Assembly: GCA_904418825.1 (NCBI GenBank)
Contig: CAJFPU010000004.1
Span: forward strand, 1-45,529
DNA from: an uncultured Romboutsia sp.
GTDB lineage: Bacteria > Bacillota > Clostridia > Peptostreptococcales > Peptostreptococcaceae
Direction: 5' to 3'
Length of the DNA: 45,529 nucleotides
A program made the position numbers and the translations under genes. This document shows positions 8,326 to 16,371 of this stretch, piece by piece. The notes beneath the pieces are model-generated. The model was given only the letters and a program-made list of their open reading frames with translations. It was not told the origin of the DNA and did not search any database. Numbering within the stretch: the stretch's first letter is position 1; each line of letters opens with the position of its first letter.

Positions 8326-8998
8326 TGAGGAATATAAATGCTATAAGTGTAGGGATATGACTTTTATACTAATAGATAATGAAGCAGTTCCTTGTGAATG
8401 TAGGCAAGTAAGACAAGCTGAAGAGATTTTAAAGAAAAGTGGAATAAGTGAAGAATTTAGAAATAAAAGATTTAATAATTTCAACTATACAATAGAAAAT
8501 CAAATTTATGAGGCTTATAAAGAAGCCTACATGTATGCAAAAAATTTTAAAAGTTTAGAAAAAGAAAGATGTAATTCTATAATGTTTATGGGACAAGTTG
8601 GGGCTGGAAAGTCCCATCTTTCTCTAGCTATTGCTAATGAGCTTATGGAGGATGGGGTAGGTGTAGTTTATATGAGTTATAGGGAGGTTATTACAAGGCT
8701 TAAGCAGAATATTATGGATGAGGTTTATTATCATAGAGTTATGGGCAAGTACAAAAATGCAAGAGTGATTTTAATAGATGATTTATTTAAAGGTAAGGTA
8801 ACTGAAAGTGATATAAATATTATGTTTGAACTTTTGAATTTTAGGTATTTTAATAAGTTACCTGTTATTGTTAGTTGTGAGATGGATGTTGCTAGAATTT
8901 TAAGTGTTGATGAGGCTATTGGAAGTAGGCTTGTAGAGATGTGTAAGTGTGTTGAAGTTAAAGGAAAAAAATTAAATTATAGAATGTATGGAAAATAA
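8231..8998 (+). CDS. DnaC/DnaI-like helicase loader ATPase
   Basis: AAA+ loader. It has an N-terminal cysteine cluster (CYKCRDM ... VPCECRQ), as in phage DnaC/DnaI proteins, then Walker A MGQVGAGKSHLSLAIANEL, Walker B RVILIDDLFKG and a sensor region (LPVIVSCEMDV). It overlaps the DnaD-like gene by about 95 bases. The start is uncertain: the track GTG at 8195 and ATGs at 8231 and 8243 are all possible, and none has a strong ribosome binding site, suggesting translational coupling. It loads the replicative helicase at the element origin. Confidence 0.9.
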   Translation: MKERMKILYTELQAKNNLKKSEILSDNQVTYSEEYKCYKCRDMTFILIDNEAVPCECRQVRQAEEILKKSGISEEFRNKRFNNFNYTIENQIYEAYKEAYMYAKNFKSLEKERCNSIMFMGQVGAGKSHLSLAIANELMEDGVGVVYMSYREVITRLKQNIMDEVYYHRVMGKYKNARVILIDDLFKGKVTESDINIMFELLNFRYFNKLPVIVSCEMDVARILSVDEAIGSRLVEMCKCVEVKGKKLNYRMYGK

Positions 8999-9012
8999 GA
9001 GGGGATTGGTAA

Positions 9013-10014
9013 ATGAAGAAATACACTAATGATGAATTACTAAGGATGGATGCAGTTGAGGTTTATAAATTGAGATTAGATAGAAAGATTCATAGATTTC
9101 CAAGTGGTTTTTGGCAACTGCCAGAAGGTAAAGAAAATGCAAAAAAATGTGTTAGATATCTTTTAGAGGAAGTATTAGAATATAAAAGTGATGAAAGTAT
9201 AAAGAAAAATTTTGGTTCTAATACATTGGAAAAAAATTGTTTAGGTGGAATGTTATCTTCTGAAATTTTTAATTATAGTCCATTTGAAGTTTTAGACAAT
9301 GCATATAAAGGAAGATTTAAACCTTGGCAGTTATCACAATGTCCTGTATATTATTGGAAAGAAAAAGAAAATAGAGATTATGCTTTAAAATATTTGTTTG
9401 AAGAAGTAATAAATATAGAAGATGATGATTTTGTAGAAAGATATGATGTTAATTTATTTATTGAAAATGATTTATTTGGACTATTGAAGAATTATTTTGA
9501 TGGAAGTCCTTATAAGGTATTGGATTATTATTTTGAAGGCAAAATAAAGCCTTGGCATTTAAAGCAAGGTCCAAAGAATTATTTTAAAAGTAAAGAAAAT
9601 AGAATTAATGCTGTTAAATGGTTAATTGAAGAAGAGCTTAAATGGAGTGAAGAGGATGTTATAAAAGGATGGTGTAATGAATTATTACATAAGCATGGAA
9701 TTGATTGGGCTCTTAGATATATAGATGGAAATAGTCATTATTATCTTTTGGATGAAGCTTATCCTGGTATTTATAAACCTTGGCTTGTTTGTAGTGGAGT
9801 AGATGGATTTTGGGAAGAAAAAGAAAACAGAGTTTGGGCAGTTAAATGGTTAGTTGAGGATGTTTTAGGATTTACTAAAGAAGAGTGTTTTTATAAATTA
9901 AAGGCTAAACATTTTATCAAAAATAAACTTAGTGGTTTGTATCGCTATTGGTATAAAGGTGATGTAGATGCAATTATTTCAGATGTTTATCCAGATATGA
10001 TGAGTTTTAGGTGA
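9013..10014 (+). CDS. Tandem-repeat protein (four ~75-aa repeats), unknown function
   Basis: A 333-residue protein built of about four imperfect repeats of 75-80 residues. Each contains a KENR..A.KWL-like helix (KENRDYALKYLFEE, KENRINAVKWLIEE, KENRVWAVKWLVED) and ends in a short KPW.L..GP-like turn (FKPWQLSQCP, IKPWHLKQGP, YKPWLVCSG). It resembles clostridial repeat proteins annotated as DUF4046, but that match is from memory. It is the last gene of the early operon, 14 bases after dnaC-like and before a terminator. Rich in Trp, Tyr and Lys. A protein- or nucleic-acid-binding scaffold is possible; no enzyme motif is visible. Confidence 0.75.
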   Translation: MKKYTNDELLRMDAVEVYKLRLDRKIHRFPSGFWQLPEGKENAKKCVRYLLEEVLEYKSDESIKKNFGSNTLEKNCLGGMLSSEIFNYSPFEVLDNAYKGRFKPWQLSQCPVYYWKEKENRDYALKYLFEEVINIEDDDFVERYDVNLFIENDLFGLLKNYFDGSPYKVLDYYFEGKIKPWHLKQGPKNYFKSKENRINAVKWLIEEELKWSEEDVIKGWCNELLHKHGIDWALRYIDGNSHYYLLDEAYPGIYKPWLVCSGVDGFWEEKENRVWAVKWLVEDVLGFTKEECFYKLKAKHFIKNKLSGLYRYWYKGDVDAIISDVYPDMMSFR

Positions 10015-10033
10015 ATGAGATAAATATATTATG

Positions 10034-10062
10034 ACCACCTAAGTAATTTAGGTGGTATTTTT
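10034..10062 (+). terminator. Terminator of the early operon
   Basis: Stem ACCACCTAA / TTAGGTGGT with a short loop followed by ATTTTTTG, 20 bases after the repeat-protein stop. Confidence 0.85.
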
Positions 10063-10183
10063 TGAATAACAACTTATTAATTGTATTATGTTAATTAAGA
10101 AATTTAGAAAATAAGGATTTATATGGAGAAGTTGTAATAAAATTTTAGGCTCTGTTAGCTTACTTCGTGATAATTATAATAAA

Positions 10184-10232
10184 AAACAACCATACCTTAG
10201 TATTTATTGAAATCACTAAGGTATGGTTGTTT
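10184..10232. terminator. Bidirectional terminator
   Basis: Perfect 18-base arms AAACAACCATACCTTAGT / ACTAAGGTATGGTTGTTT around a 13-base loop, with A/T runs on both sides. It lies downstream of the GDPD gene just inside the left end of the transposon-like unit. Confidence 0.85.
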
Positions 10233-10325
10233 AATTTGTTTTAAGTAGTTCGTATTATATTAAAATTGTTCACTAATAATCCTTCAAAGCTTACTTTTTT
10301 ACTTTTTAAGTATTTACCTAATAAG

Positions 10326-11300
10326 TTATTGTTTACTAGATTCTTTAATTGAACTTATTTTATCAATTCTATTTGTCCAAATATAACCACAATAACCTTT
10401 TGGTATATCTTTTAGACTTTCTTCATCGTCAAATCCTTCTGACCACTTTCCATTTCCATCTACAATAACAACTTTTGTATTTACATTTTCCATCCTTTGT
10501 ACAAATTTATTAGGCCATCCCCATAATACTTTTGCATACATCAAAGGTATATGAAGCTCCATATTATGTATTTCTTTTGGTATATATCCAGTCCACCCTA
10601 ATAACTCATACTTAATTAATGCTTTCTTTAAAAGGCTTTTAGAAAGAATTCTTATATCACTACTTTGCTTTCTTAAATACATTAATCCATCATCATTTTC
10701 ATATACAGTTATTTGAGATAATCTTTCCTCTGGCATATCTTTCAAATATTCCCATAGTATCTTACCTGTTTCTAAATTTCCATTTTTCATATGTATTAGC
10801 AGTTCTTTATCTTTAAAAGTTTCTAATACTTCACCAAGCTCTGGCATCATACCTACACCCTTACCTCTAAAAGGATATGTTTTTCCACCATCAGCTGTGT
10901 ACCCGTATCCAATATCTAATTTTTTTAGTTCTTCCATGGTATAATCAGATATATTACCCTTACCATCTGTTCTATATCCTAACTCAAAGTCATGAAAAAC
11001 TGCTAACTTTTTATCTTTAGTCAATTGTATATCTAACTCTACTATATCAGCTCCGTATTCAAAAGCTGCCTTCATGGATTCAATTGTATTTTCTAAGTAT
11101 TCATGCTCAGGTTCATATATAATTTCTGCTGTATTAGTGTCCCATTCAACCTTAGAAATATCAAATGTTTGAGCTAATCCTCTATGAGCTAATAATTTAG
11201 GCATTGTATTTTCATTTTTTATAAATATAGAAGTGTTGTTTACCCATATAAATGCTATTAATGTCATTATAAATATAATTCTTTTGTTTTTCTTAATCAT
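10326..11300 (-). CDS. Membrane-anchored glycerophosphodiester phosphodiesterase
   Basis: GDPD family enzyme, splitting glycerophosphodiesters into glycerol-3-phosphate and an alcohol. An N-terminal hydrophobic signal/anchor (IIFIMTLIAFIWVN, residues 8-21) places it outside the membrane. Catalytic features are LLAHRGLAQT near residue 36, ENTIESMKAAFEYGADIVEL (Glu/Asn then the metal-binding Glu-x-Asp) and the FHD of KKLAVFHDFELGYRTDGKG. The usual late KxE is replaced by a less typical LIHMKNGN. It follows the M56 gene with 2 bases between and probably shares its BlaI-controlled promoter. Teichoic-acid or lipid turnover products are plausible substrates. Confidence 0.88.
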   Translation of the reverse strand: MIKKNKRIIFIMTLIAFIWVNNTSIFIKNENTMPKLLAHRGLAQTFDISKVEWDTNTAEIIYEPEHEYLENTIESMKAAFEYGADIVELDIQLTKDKKLAVFHDFELGYRTDGKGNISDYTMEELKKLDIGYGYTADGGKTYPFRGKGVGMMPELGEVLETFKDKELLIHMKNGNLETGKILWEYLKDMPEERLSQITVYENDDGLMYLRKQSSDIRILSKSLLKKALIKYELLGWTGYIPKEIHNMELHIPLMYAKVLWGWPNKFVQRMENVNTKVVIVDGNGKWSEGFDDEESLKDIPKGYCGYIWTNRIDKISSIKESSKQ

Positions 11301-11302
11301 AT

Positions 11303-12850
11303 TTAGCTACATTCCTCCATATTAGATTTATTAATTTTATCTATTATAACTTTAGCTTTTCTCTCATTATTTTCTTTTTTGTCAACAAGATCATATTCTT
11401 TTGGATTATCTAAAATAGATATTAATTTAGCAGATTCTTCTTTAGTTAATTCTAAAGGTGTCTTGTTAAAATAAAATTGTGCTGCATCTTTTATTCCTAT
11501 TATATTTCTTCCAAAATATATAACATTAAGATAAGCTTCTATTATTTCATCTTTGCTATAATTTTTTTCTAATTGAATTGCTGAGTATAATTGTGTACGC
11601 TTTTTTTCTAGTACATTAATATTGTTATAATCACATACATTTTTTATTAATTGCATAGTTATTGTAGATGCACCTTGTGTATCTTTTTTTAATATTAAAT
11701 TATTTATACTAGATCTTGCTATTGATATTAAATCTACACCGTTATGATAATAAAATTTTTGGTCCTGACTTAAAACAACAGCTTTTATAATAAATGGTGA
11801 TATATTATCTATATCAATCCATCTTTCTTGTCTATTCTCTTCTAATGATTTCAAATTGATTTGTACTATATTCTTATTAGAATCACTAATAGTCAAAAAT
11901 AAAACACTAAAAAAAATAACAATAGTAGCACTTTTAGCTATAAATTTAGTTTTTTTGTATTTTAATACCCTTTTGATTCGTTTTTTTACATTACTTTCTC
12001 CAAATGCAATTGTTGATGCTGCTATTATATTACTTTTATCTACTGTAAAGCTTAACAAGGCTTCTGCATATTTTTTTTTGAACTTTCCTTTTGTAATCTG
12101 CATTACTTTTTCATCACAAGCTCTTTCCATATCAGTATGATATAATACAAGAGCTATCCATACTATGGGATTGAACCAATGTAAACAAGCTATAAAAATA
12201 GATATTAGTTTAATAAGATTATCTTTTCTTTTTATATGTACTACTTCATGTAAAAGTACTGCTTTTAAGATATCCTTATTTTTGTCTTTTGTAATATAAG
12301 TTGGTATTATAATTTTAGGGTTAAATACACCGCATACTACTGGTGTATCAATCCATTCTACAGTATAAATTCTTATATTTTTACCATTTAATAATTCTAT
12401 AATATTAGCTGTTTCTTTTGTATTATATCTAATAGCTTCTTTAAATTTATTAATGCTAAGTATATAGCTAGTGCTAAGTACTATGATTAAAGCAATAGTT
12501 ATCATTATCCAAATTATCGGAATCAAATTGTTATCAACTTGAGTACCATTACTTACTATGTCATGATTCAACTTATAATAATTTTCTAATTGTATGTTTT
12601 TATTTGAATTTTTGTAAATAATTTGCATATCATTTATACTTGGTAAATAATTAAACATACTTAATTCACTTGCAAAAGTAATTGGTACAATTAATCTAAC
12701 CAATAATAAACTCCACAGTGAATAACTAAAAAAGGCTGACAATTTTTTACCTAATATCAACCTTATTAGCATAATTAACAGCGCAACAAAAGTTGATAAA
12801 AAACTCATATATAATACTATATAAAATATAATACTTATTCCTTTATTCAT
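11303..12850 (-). CDS. BlaR1-like M56 peptidase fused to a catalytically dead GT51 (transglycosylase) domain
   Basis: Residues 1-320 are a BlaR1/MecR1-type M56 metalloprotease with four membrane segments (about 5-33, 40-60, 110-132, 305-321), zinc motif HEVVH (201-205) and ERACDE (242-247). In BlaR1 the following extracellular sensor is a penicillin-binding domain; here it is a glycosyltransferase-51 domain (about 340-490) with QGASTITMQLIKN and YSKDEIIEAYLNVIYFG. The catalytic Glu of motif I (xEDxxFxxH) is Gln362 (SQDQKFYYH) and the second Glu, in motif III, is Gln420. So this looks like a sensor that binds lipid II or a transglycosylase inhibitor and signals cleavage of the BlaI-like repressor. 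The start ATG at 12850 overlaps the BlaI gene end; the TTG at 12859 is an alternative. The function is inferred. Confidence 0.87.
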   Translation of the reverse strand: MNKGISIIFYIVLYMSFLSTFVALLIMLIRLILGKKLSAFFSYSLWSLLLVRLIVPITFASELSMFNYLPSINDMQIIYKNSNKNIQLENYYKLNHDIVSNGTQVDNNLIPIIWIMITIALIIVLSTSYILSINKFKEAIRYNTKETANIIELLNGKNIRIYTVEWIDTPVVCGVFNPKIIIPTYITKDKNKDILKAVLLHEVVHIKRKDNLIKLISIFIACLHWFNPIVWIALVLYHTDMERACDEKVMQITKGKFKKKYAEALLSFTVDKSNIIAASTIAFGESNVKKRIKRVLKYKKTKFIAKSATIVIFFSVLFLTISDSNKNIVQINLKSLEENRQERWIDIDNISPFIIKAVVLSQDQKFYYHNGVDLISIARSSINNLILKKDTQGASTITMQLIKNVCDYNNINVLEKKRTQLYSAIQLEKNYSKDEIIEAYLNVIYFGRNIIGIKDAAQFYFNKTPLELTKEESAKLISILDNPKEYDLVDKKENNERKAKVIIDKINKSNMEECS

Positions 12851-13211
12851 CTTTATCAATATACTCTTCTATCATATTTGCTAATTCTTTAGCTTCTTTT
12901 TTTGAAATTTTGTTTTTGTTTAAAAATGATGCTAAAAACATTTTTATTGAACCACCATATATTTTACCTAAAATTTCATCCCCCTTAGTCTGTTGCACTT
13001 CTTCTCTTTCTACTAAATAAGAAACAACTGCATTTTCATTTTTCAATATTCCTCTTTGGGATAATCTTCTTAATACAGTGTATGTAGTTGATTTTTTCCA
13101 ACCTAAACTAGCTTCGACGATTCTTACCAACTCCGTAGAATTAATTGGAGCATTATCCCAAATTAAATTCATAAACTTCATTTCTGAATCTGATAATTTT
13201 ATTTCTATCAT
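12843..13211 (-). CDS. BlaI/MecI-family repressor
   Basis: A 122-residue winged-helix repressor, full length for the family: SDSEMKFMNLIWDNAPINST, then SLGWKKSTTYTVLRRLSQRG recognition helix and wing, and a C-terminal dimer region (LASFLNKNKISKKEAKEL). First gene of a three-gene leftward operon with the M56-GT51 sensor and GDPD. In the bla/mec model the activated M56 protease causes cleavage of this repressor; the usual cleavage site in the C-terminal region is not identifiable with certainty. Start ATG with AGGAGG 7 bases upstream. Confidence 0.93.
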   Translation of the reverse strand: MIEIKLSDSEMKFMNLIWDNAPINSTELVRIVEASLGWKKSTTYTVLRRLSQRGILKNENAVVSYLVEREEVQQTKGDEILGKIYGGSIKMFLASFLNKNKISKKEAKELANMIEEYIDKDE

Positions 13212-13228
13212 ATTTTCCTCCTTAGGCC

Positions 13229-13278
13229 TACTATTGTAGATCTGAAATTAGTTTACAATAGTAGACCATTTATGTCAA
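13229..13278 (-). promoter_or_regulatory. BlaI-operon promoter with two operator boxes
   Basis: Minus-strand TTGACA (13278-13273), 17-base spacer, TAAACT (13255-13250). Two inverted copies of the box TACTATTGTA / TACAATAGTA lie at 13229-13238 and 13254-13263, one in the spacer/-10 and one near the transcription start. They resemble the TACA-n-n-TGTA boxes of BlaI/MecI, so the operon should be autorepressed. Confidence 0.82.
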
Positions 13279-13591
13279 GTTGCAAGTACCTTGTTTTATA
13301 TACAAAAAAGGACTATAGATTAATCTCTATAATCCTCTTTACTATCTACTCACTCCTCTAATTCATTGTAATATTTTTCATTTCCGTTTTTTTAAAAAGT
13401 AGTATATAGTTAAAAGTATATAAATGACGTTAATAATTTGAAATTTAAATAAATATCTAATATCGCTTGGTATATTATTTTTAAGCTATGTTAGATAATT
13501 ATTTGATATTTTTAACATACTTTAATTCACAATATATAACAATTACGAACTTAATTATATTATATATGATTAATCACGAAGTTAGATAACA
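13279..13591. other. Gene-free right arm of the transposon-like unit
   Basis: No ORF with a credible start. A hairpin (GGACTATAGA / TCTATAATCC, about 13310-13335) with T's on its minus-strand side lies just upstream of the BlaI promoter and may insulate it. The remainder is AT-rich sequence with no trace of a transposase that I can recognise. Confidence 0.5.
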
Positions 13592-13616
13592 GAGCCAAAT
13601 TTTAATATAAGTAAGA

Positions 13617-13659
13617 ATTAAACCATCACTTAGCTTATATATCTAATTGATGGTTTAAT
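13617..13659. terminator. Hairpin after the YvrJ gene
   Basis: Twelve-base arms ATTAAACCATCA / TGATGGTTTAAT; probable terminator of the leftward YvrJ transcript, just outside the transposon-like unit. Confidence 0.6.
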
Positions 13660-13669
13660 CCATAAAAAA

Positions 13670-13816
13670 TTATCTCATGCTAATGATATTTTTAGATAAT
13701 TCATTAATACTATCAGATAGAGTTTGTAGCTTACCTTCAATCCTTACAAGTAAATACATACTAAGGGCTATAGGAAAGCCTACAGAAGCTATCAGAGTTT
13801 GTAAATCTGAATTCAT
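13670..13816 (-). CDS. YvrJ-family small membrane protein, 48 aa
   Basis: Too short for the ORF track. ATG at 13816 with AAAGGATG upstream; translation begins MNSDLQTLIASVGFPIALSM, the family hallmark SVGFPIA followed by a single membrane segment and a coiled polar tail (EGKLQTLSDSINELSK). YvrJ proteins occur next to DUF1659 and DUF2922 genes in Firmicutes, exactly as here. Function unknown; phage-holin-like (BhlA-type) topology has been suggested for relatives. Confidence 0.85.
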   Translation of the reverse strand: MNSDLQTLIASVGFPIALSMYLLVRIEGKLQTLSDSINELSKNIISMR

Positions 13817-13850
13817 AAATACACATCCTTTCAATAAATTTAGATACTAG

Positions 13851-13877
13851 AAAAGCTATGCCTAAAGCATAGCTTTT
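13851..13877. terminator. Small hairpin between DUF2922 and YvrJ genes
   Basis: AAAAGCTATGC / GCATAGCTTTT with a 5-base loop, placed just after the DUF2922 stop. It may be a terminator or processing site; the T-run after it on the minus strand is short. Confidence 0.5.
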
Positions 13878-13882
13878 AATTT

Positions 13883-14110
13883 TTATAACACTAAGTCATA
13901 AGGTGTAGTATCTGTAACAACAACTTTAGCATCAACAGCTTGTACTATATCATCACCATTTGGAGCAAATATATTTTTAGCAATTACTAAATCCATAGCT
14001 GCTTTTATCTCTGATTCTGAAATATCGTCTCTAGGATCATCAACTACTAAAGATACTTTTTTATCTCCATCAGTTTTAAAAGTCATTACAAGTCTTTTAG
14101 TTTGTTCCAT
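13883..14110 (-). CDS. DUF2922 family protein
   Basis: A 75-residue protein reading TKRLVMTFKTDGDKKVSLVV, then DPRDDISESEIKAAMDLVIA, and ending VVTDTTPYDLVL, the standard DUF2922 pattern. It lies in the conserved trio DUF1659-DUF2922-YvrJ. Ribosome binding site AAGGAGG. Function unknown; compact beta-rich fold expected. Confidence 0.88.
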   Translation of the reverse strand: MEQTKRLVMTFKTDGDKKVSLVVDDPRDDISESEIKAAMDLVIAKNIFAPNGDDIVQAVDAKVVVTDTTPYDLVL

Positions 14111-14185
14111 GTTTATACCTCCTTAAATTTAATAATTTTGAGCAACGGACGAAGTCGTTGGCGACATGAACGAAGCGAATTTTTA

Positions 14186-14401
14186 CTAAACTAGAGTAGT
14201 ATTGTCTATCTTAGCTACTTCAATAGTTTGGTATTCTTGAAGTTCCATTAGAGCTTCTGCAACATCATATACATTTTGAGCAGATGCATCATGTTTTACA
14301 TATGAGAAGGTTTTGCTTCTAACCTTTGTTTTACCATCTACCATTCCTAAATCTAATTTTATTCTTAGGCTTGATGGATTTTGCATTTCAGTAACAGCCA
14401 T
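14186..14401 (-). CDS. DUF1659 family protein
   Basis: A 71-residue protein (SLRIKLDLGMVDGKTKVRSK, then FSYVKHDASAQNVYDVAEAL) matching the DUF1659 pattern. First gene of the trio with DUF2922 and YvrJ. It is followed by a GC-richer hairpin segment (GCAACGGACGAAGTCGTTGG, about 14150-14170) before DUF2922, which may tune expression between them. Function unknown. Confidence 0.88.
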   Translation of the reverse strand: MAVTEMQNPSSLRIKLDLGMVDGKTKVRSKTFSYVKHDASAQNVYDVAEALMELQEYQTIEVAKIDNTTLV

Positions 14402-14512
14402 ATAGCCACCTCCATTTATTTATTTGAAGAGTAATCTCTTCTTGTTATTAAGTATAAAAATAGATGGTTTTGAGATATATTAAAGTTTTTGAATAAAATA
14501 TTTTATAAAGAA

Positions 14513-15169
14513 TTAAATTATATAAGCGTTATTAAAGCCTTTGGATATAGCTGTGTTTTTTAATTGAATAGCATCATTTTTATCTTTGAATTCACCTATA
14601 CAAACTCTATAAAAGATTCCATCATCAACTATAGATTTATTTACAAATGAAAGTATTGATTTTGATATACTATCTGATATGTCTTTTATATATTTATCAG
14701 ATTTTAGTGAAGCTTCTACTGATGAGTTAGATATAAAGTCTATTTCTATTAATAGTGCTGGCATTTTAGTTTTTCTTAGTACTGAGAATGATTTTGAAAT
14801 TTTTACTCCACGATTAGGTGTATTTATTGCTTTTGATAGGTTAGAGCAGATATCTTTTGATAGTGTATATAGTTTACTTTTTTCATCATATACCCATACT
14901 TCAACTCCTTTAGCGGATTTATTAGTTGATGAGTTCATGTGTATACTTATAAAGTAGTCACAGTTTTCTTTGTTTGCTTTTGAGCTTCTATAATCTAGTG
15001 AGTAGTATTTGTCATCTTCTCGTGTGGTTATTACTTTTTCAAATGCTTGTTCAAGATTGTTTTTTATTAGCATTCCTATTTTTAATACTGTGTCGCTTTC
15101 TTTTGTGTTATTTAAAGAGAGTGCTCCAGGATCTTTTCCTCCATGTCCAAAGTCTAGATACCATTTCAT
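14513..15169 (-). CDS. N-acetylmuramoyl-L-alanine amidase (Amidase_3) with partial SPOR-like tail
   Basis: Zinc amidase cutting the MurNAc-L-Ala bond of peptidoglycan. Zinc ligands are His in LDFGHGGKDPGA (about residue 9), Glu in NNTKESD (about 24) and His in FISIHMNSS (about 77); the catalytic Glu is in PALLIEIDFIS (about 142). The C-terminal 40 residues (YRVCIGEFKDKNDAIQLKNT) resemble a single SPOR-type half repeat, apparently short. No signal peptide, like phage or mother-cell lysins. Upstream of the DUF1659 trio on the same strand, so it may act as the endolysin of a former lysis block. Confidence 0.9.
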   Translation of the reverse strand: MKWYLDFGHGGKDPGALSLNNTKESDTVLKIGMLIKNNLEQAFEKVITTREDDKYYSLDYRSSKANKENCDYFISIHMNSSTNKSAKGVEVWVYDEKSKLYTLSKDICSNLSKAINTPNRGVKISKSFSVLRKTKMPALLIEIDFISNSSVEASLKSDKYIKDISDSISKSILSFVNKSIVDDGIFYRVCIGEFKDKNDAIQLKNTAISKGFNNAYII

Positions 15170-15326
15170 GATTACTACCTCCTAATATTATTTAGTAAAT
15201 TTGATTTTTATAATAATTTAGTCTATAGTTGTTTAAATGGTATATTAAAAGATTTTATAAATTTAGTAGGATGATTTTATTTTGATATAGAATATATAGT
15301 TATAATGTTTTTGAGGGGGGATTTTA

Positions 15327-15581
15327 GTGTTAGATAGTTTAACTAGGGATGATCTACCTGATGGTGTTATGGATATTGTTGATAGTATAGGGATTGATGC
15401 TTTTAAGGATTTGGTAAGGTTAGCTGGTGGAAGTAATTTGTATATTCCTAATGAGGCAAGTCTTGTTAAGTCTTTTAGGAATAAGAAGATTAGGGAAAGT
15501 TTTGATGGTGATTATAAGGCGATTTCTAGGAAGTTTGGGATTAGTGAAGCTCAGGTTAGAAATATTGTTAATGTTAAGTGA
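15327..15581 (+). CDS. Mor-like transcription activator family protein, 84 aa
   Basis: Begins at GTG with GAGGGGGG upstream. The pattern of a short acidic N terminus (DSLTRDDLPDGVMDIVDSIG), then GGSNLYIPNEASLV, KKIRESFDGDYKAISRKFGI and a C-terminal HTH (SEAQVRNIVN) is that of the Mor/C activator family of Mu-like phages found stand-alone in Firmicutes. It is divergent from the amidase block and may activate it. Confidence 0.78.
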   Translation: MLDSLTRDDLPDGVMDIVDSIGIDAFKDLVRLAGGSNLYIPNEASLVKSFRNKKIRESFDGDYKAISRKFGISEAQVRNIVNVK

Positions 15582-15615
15582 GTTGATTTTTTTATGGTGA
15601 GTTGTCTTTATATAC

Positions 15616-15660
15616 AATGTGTTAAATTATTAGTAAGATATCATAATTTAACACATTATT
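15616..15660. terminator. Terminator after the Mor-like gene
   Basis: Perfect 15-base arms AATGTGTTAAATTAT / ATAATTTAACACATT around 12 bases, 35 bases after the Mor-like stop. Confidence 0.75.
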
Positions 15661-15788
15661 TTGCTAAATTAAAAGTAGAATAAATAATATTAAGAATTAA
15701 AAGTAATTAAAGTAGAATAAAATTATTAACAAATTAAATTATAGATGATAAAATAACTATACTGACATTAATAAAAGGGAGAGTAAAA

Positions 15789-16286
15789 ATGAATAATTCA
15801 ACAGTACTAAATATAGAAATAGAAAAGTTTGATTTTATAAATTTCTTAAATGAAATAAGAGAAAATCTAAGTGAAGTAATGGACACATCTTTTATACCAA
15901 TGTATATGAGACAAAGTAGCTCAGATAAAAATATATATGTAGATGTATTTGATGAAAAATTTGAATGTCTATCTACAGAAAGTATATTAGAAGATATAAA
16001 AAATAACGATAGAATTTTATACACATCATTTGTATTAGATAAAGCTATTTGCGAAGAAGAAGGATTTATATGTGGGGATGGAACTAAATTAGATGAAGCT
16101 AATTATGGTGATTTTAGACAAGATAATAGTGGATTTATAATAGAAACTAAAGAAAAAATGATTAAGATAAGAAAAGCTACATATGGCTATATAAATCCAG
16201 TACAAGAAGTAGCTAAGATAGTTGACGATGCAGGTGAATTTGAAGAAATAATAAAAGATTTTATAAAAAGATATATAAAAGAGTAA
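15789..16286 (+). CDS. Unknown 165-aa acidic protein
   Basis: Start ATG with AAAGGGAGAG upstream. Acidic protein with a helical N terminus (FINFLNEIRENLSEVMDTSF) and short beta-like stretches; it has Cys at scattered positions but no metal-binding spacing. I recognise no family. It lies alone between two terminators immediately before the restriction-modification-like pair, at the left edge of the defence zone. A single-gene transcript is likely. Confidence 0.7.
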   Translation: MNNSTVLNIEIEKFDFINFLNEIRENLSEVMDTSFIPMYMRQSSSDKNIYVDVFDEKFECLSTESILEDIKNNDRILYTSFVLDKAICEEEGFICGDGTKLDEANYGDFRQDNSGFIIETKEKMIKIRKATYGYINPVQEVAKIVDDAGEFEEIIKDFIKRYIKE

Positions 16287-16313
16287 CTCTACTTATAGTT
16301 GAAAATACATAAG

Positions 16314-16346
16314 CCTTGCGTATAAATAATAGACGCAAGGTTTTTT
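16314..16346 (+). terminator. Intrinsic terminator
   Basis: CCTTGCGT / ACGCAAGG stem followed by TTTTTT. Confidence 0.9.
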
Positions 16347-16371
16347 GTATTAGAAATACTTATTTTTTATA

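Larger units (their letters stand above)
10148..13596. mobile_element. Transposon-like unit with TIRs and 8-bp target duplication, no transposase
   Basis: The left end reads GGCTCTGTTAGCTTACTTCG. The right end, read inward on the other strand, is GGCTCTGTTATCTAACTTCG; 22 of the first 24 positions match. Directly outside both ends is the same 8-base sequence AAATTTTA (10140-10147 and 13597-13604), a target-site duplication. The 3.45-kb interior holds three leftward genes (GDPD, M56-GT51, BlaI-like) and no transposase. The GG-x-x-CTGTT end and the 8-bp duplication resemble IS6-family ends, so mobilisation in trans by such an enzyme is an inference. It inserted between the early operon and the YvrJ block. 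Confidence 0.82.

Noticed and set aside
13670-15169. Complete phage lysis cassette (holin plus endolysin)
   Set aside because: Amidase and a YvrJ protein are present, but DUF1659/DUF2922/YvrJ trios also occur outside phages and no true holin can be shown; recorded only as a possibility.
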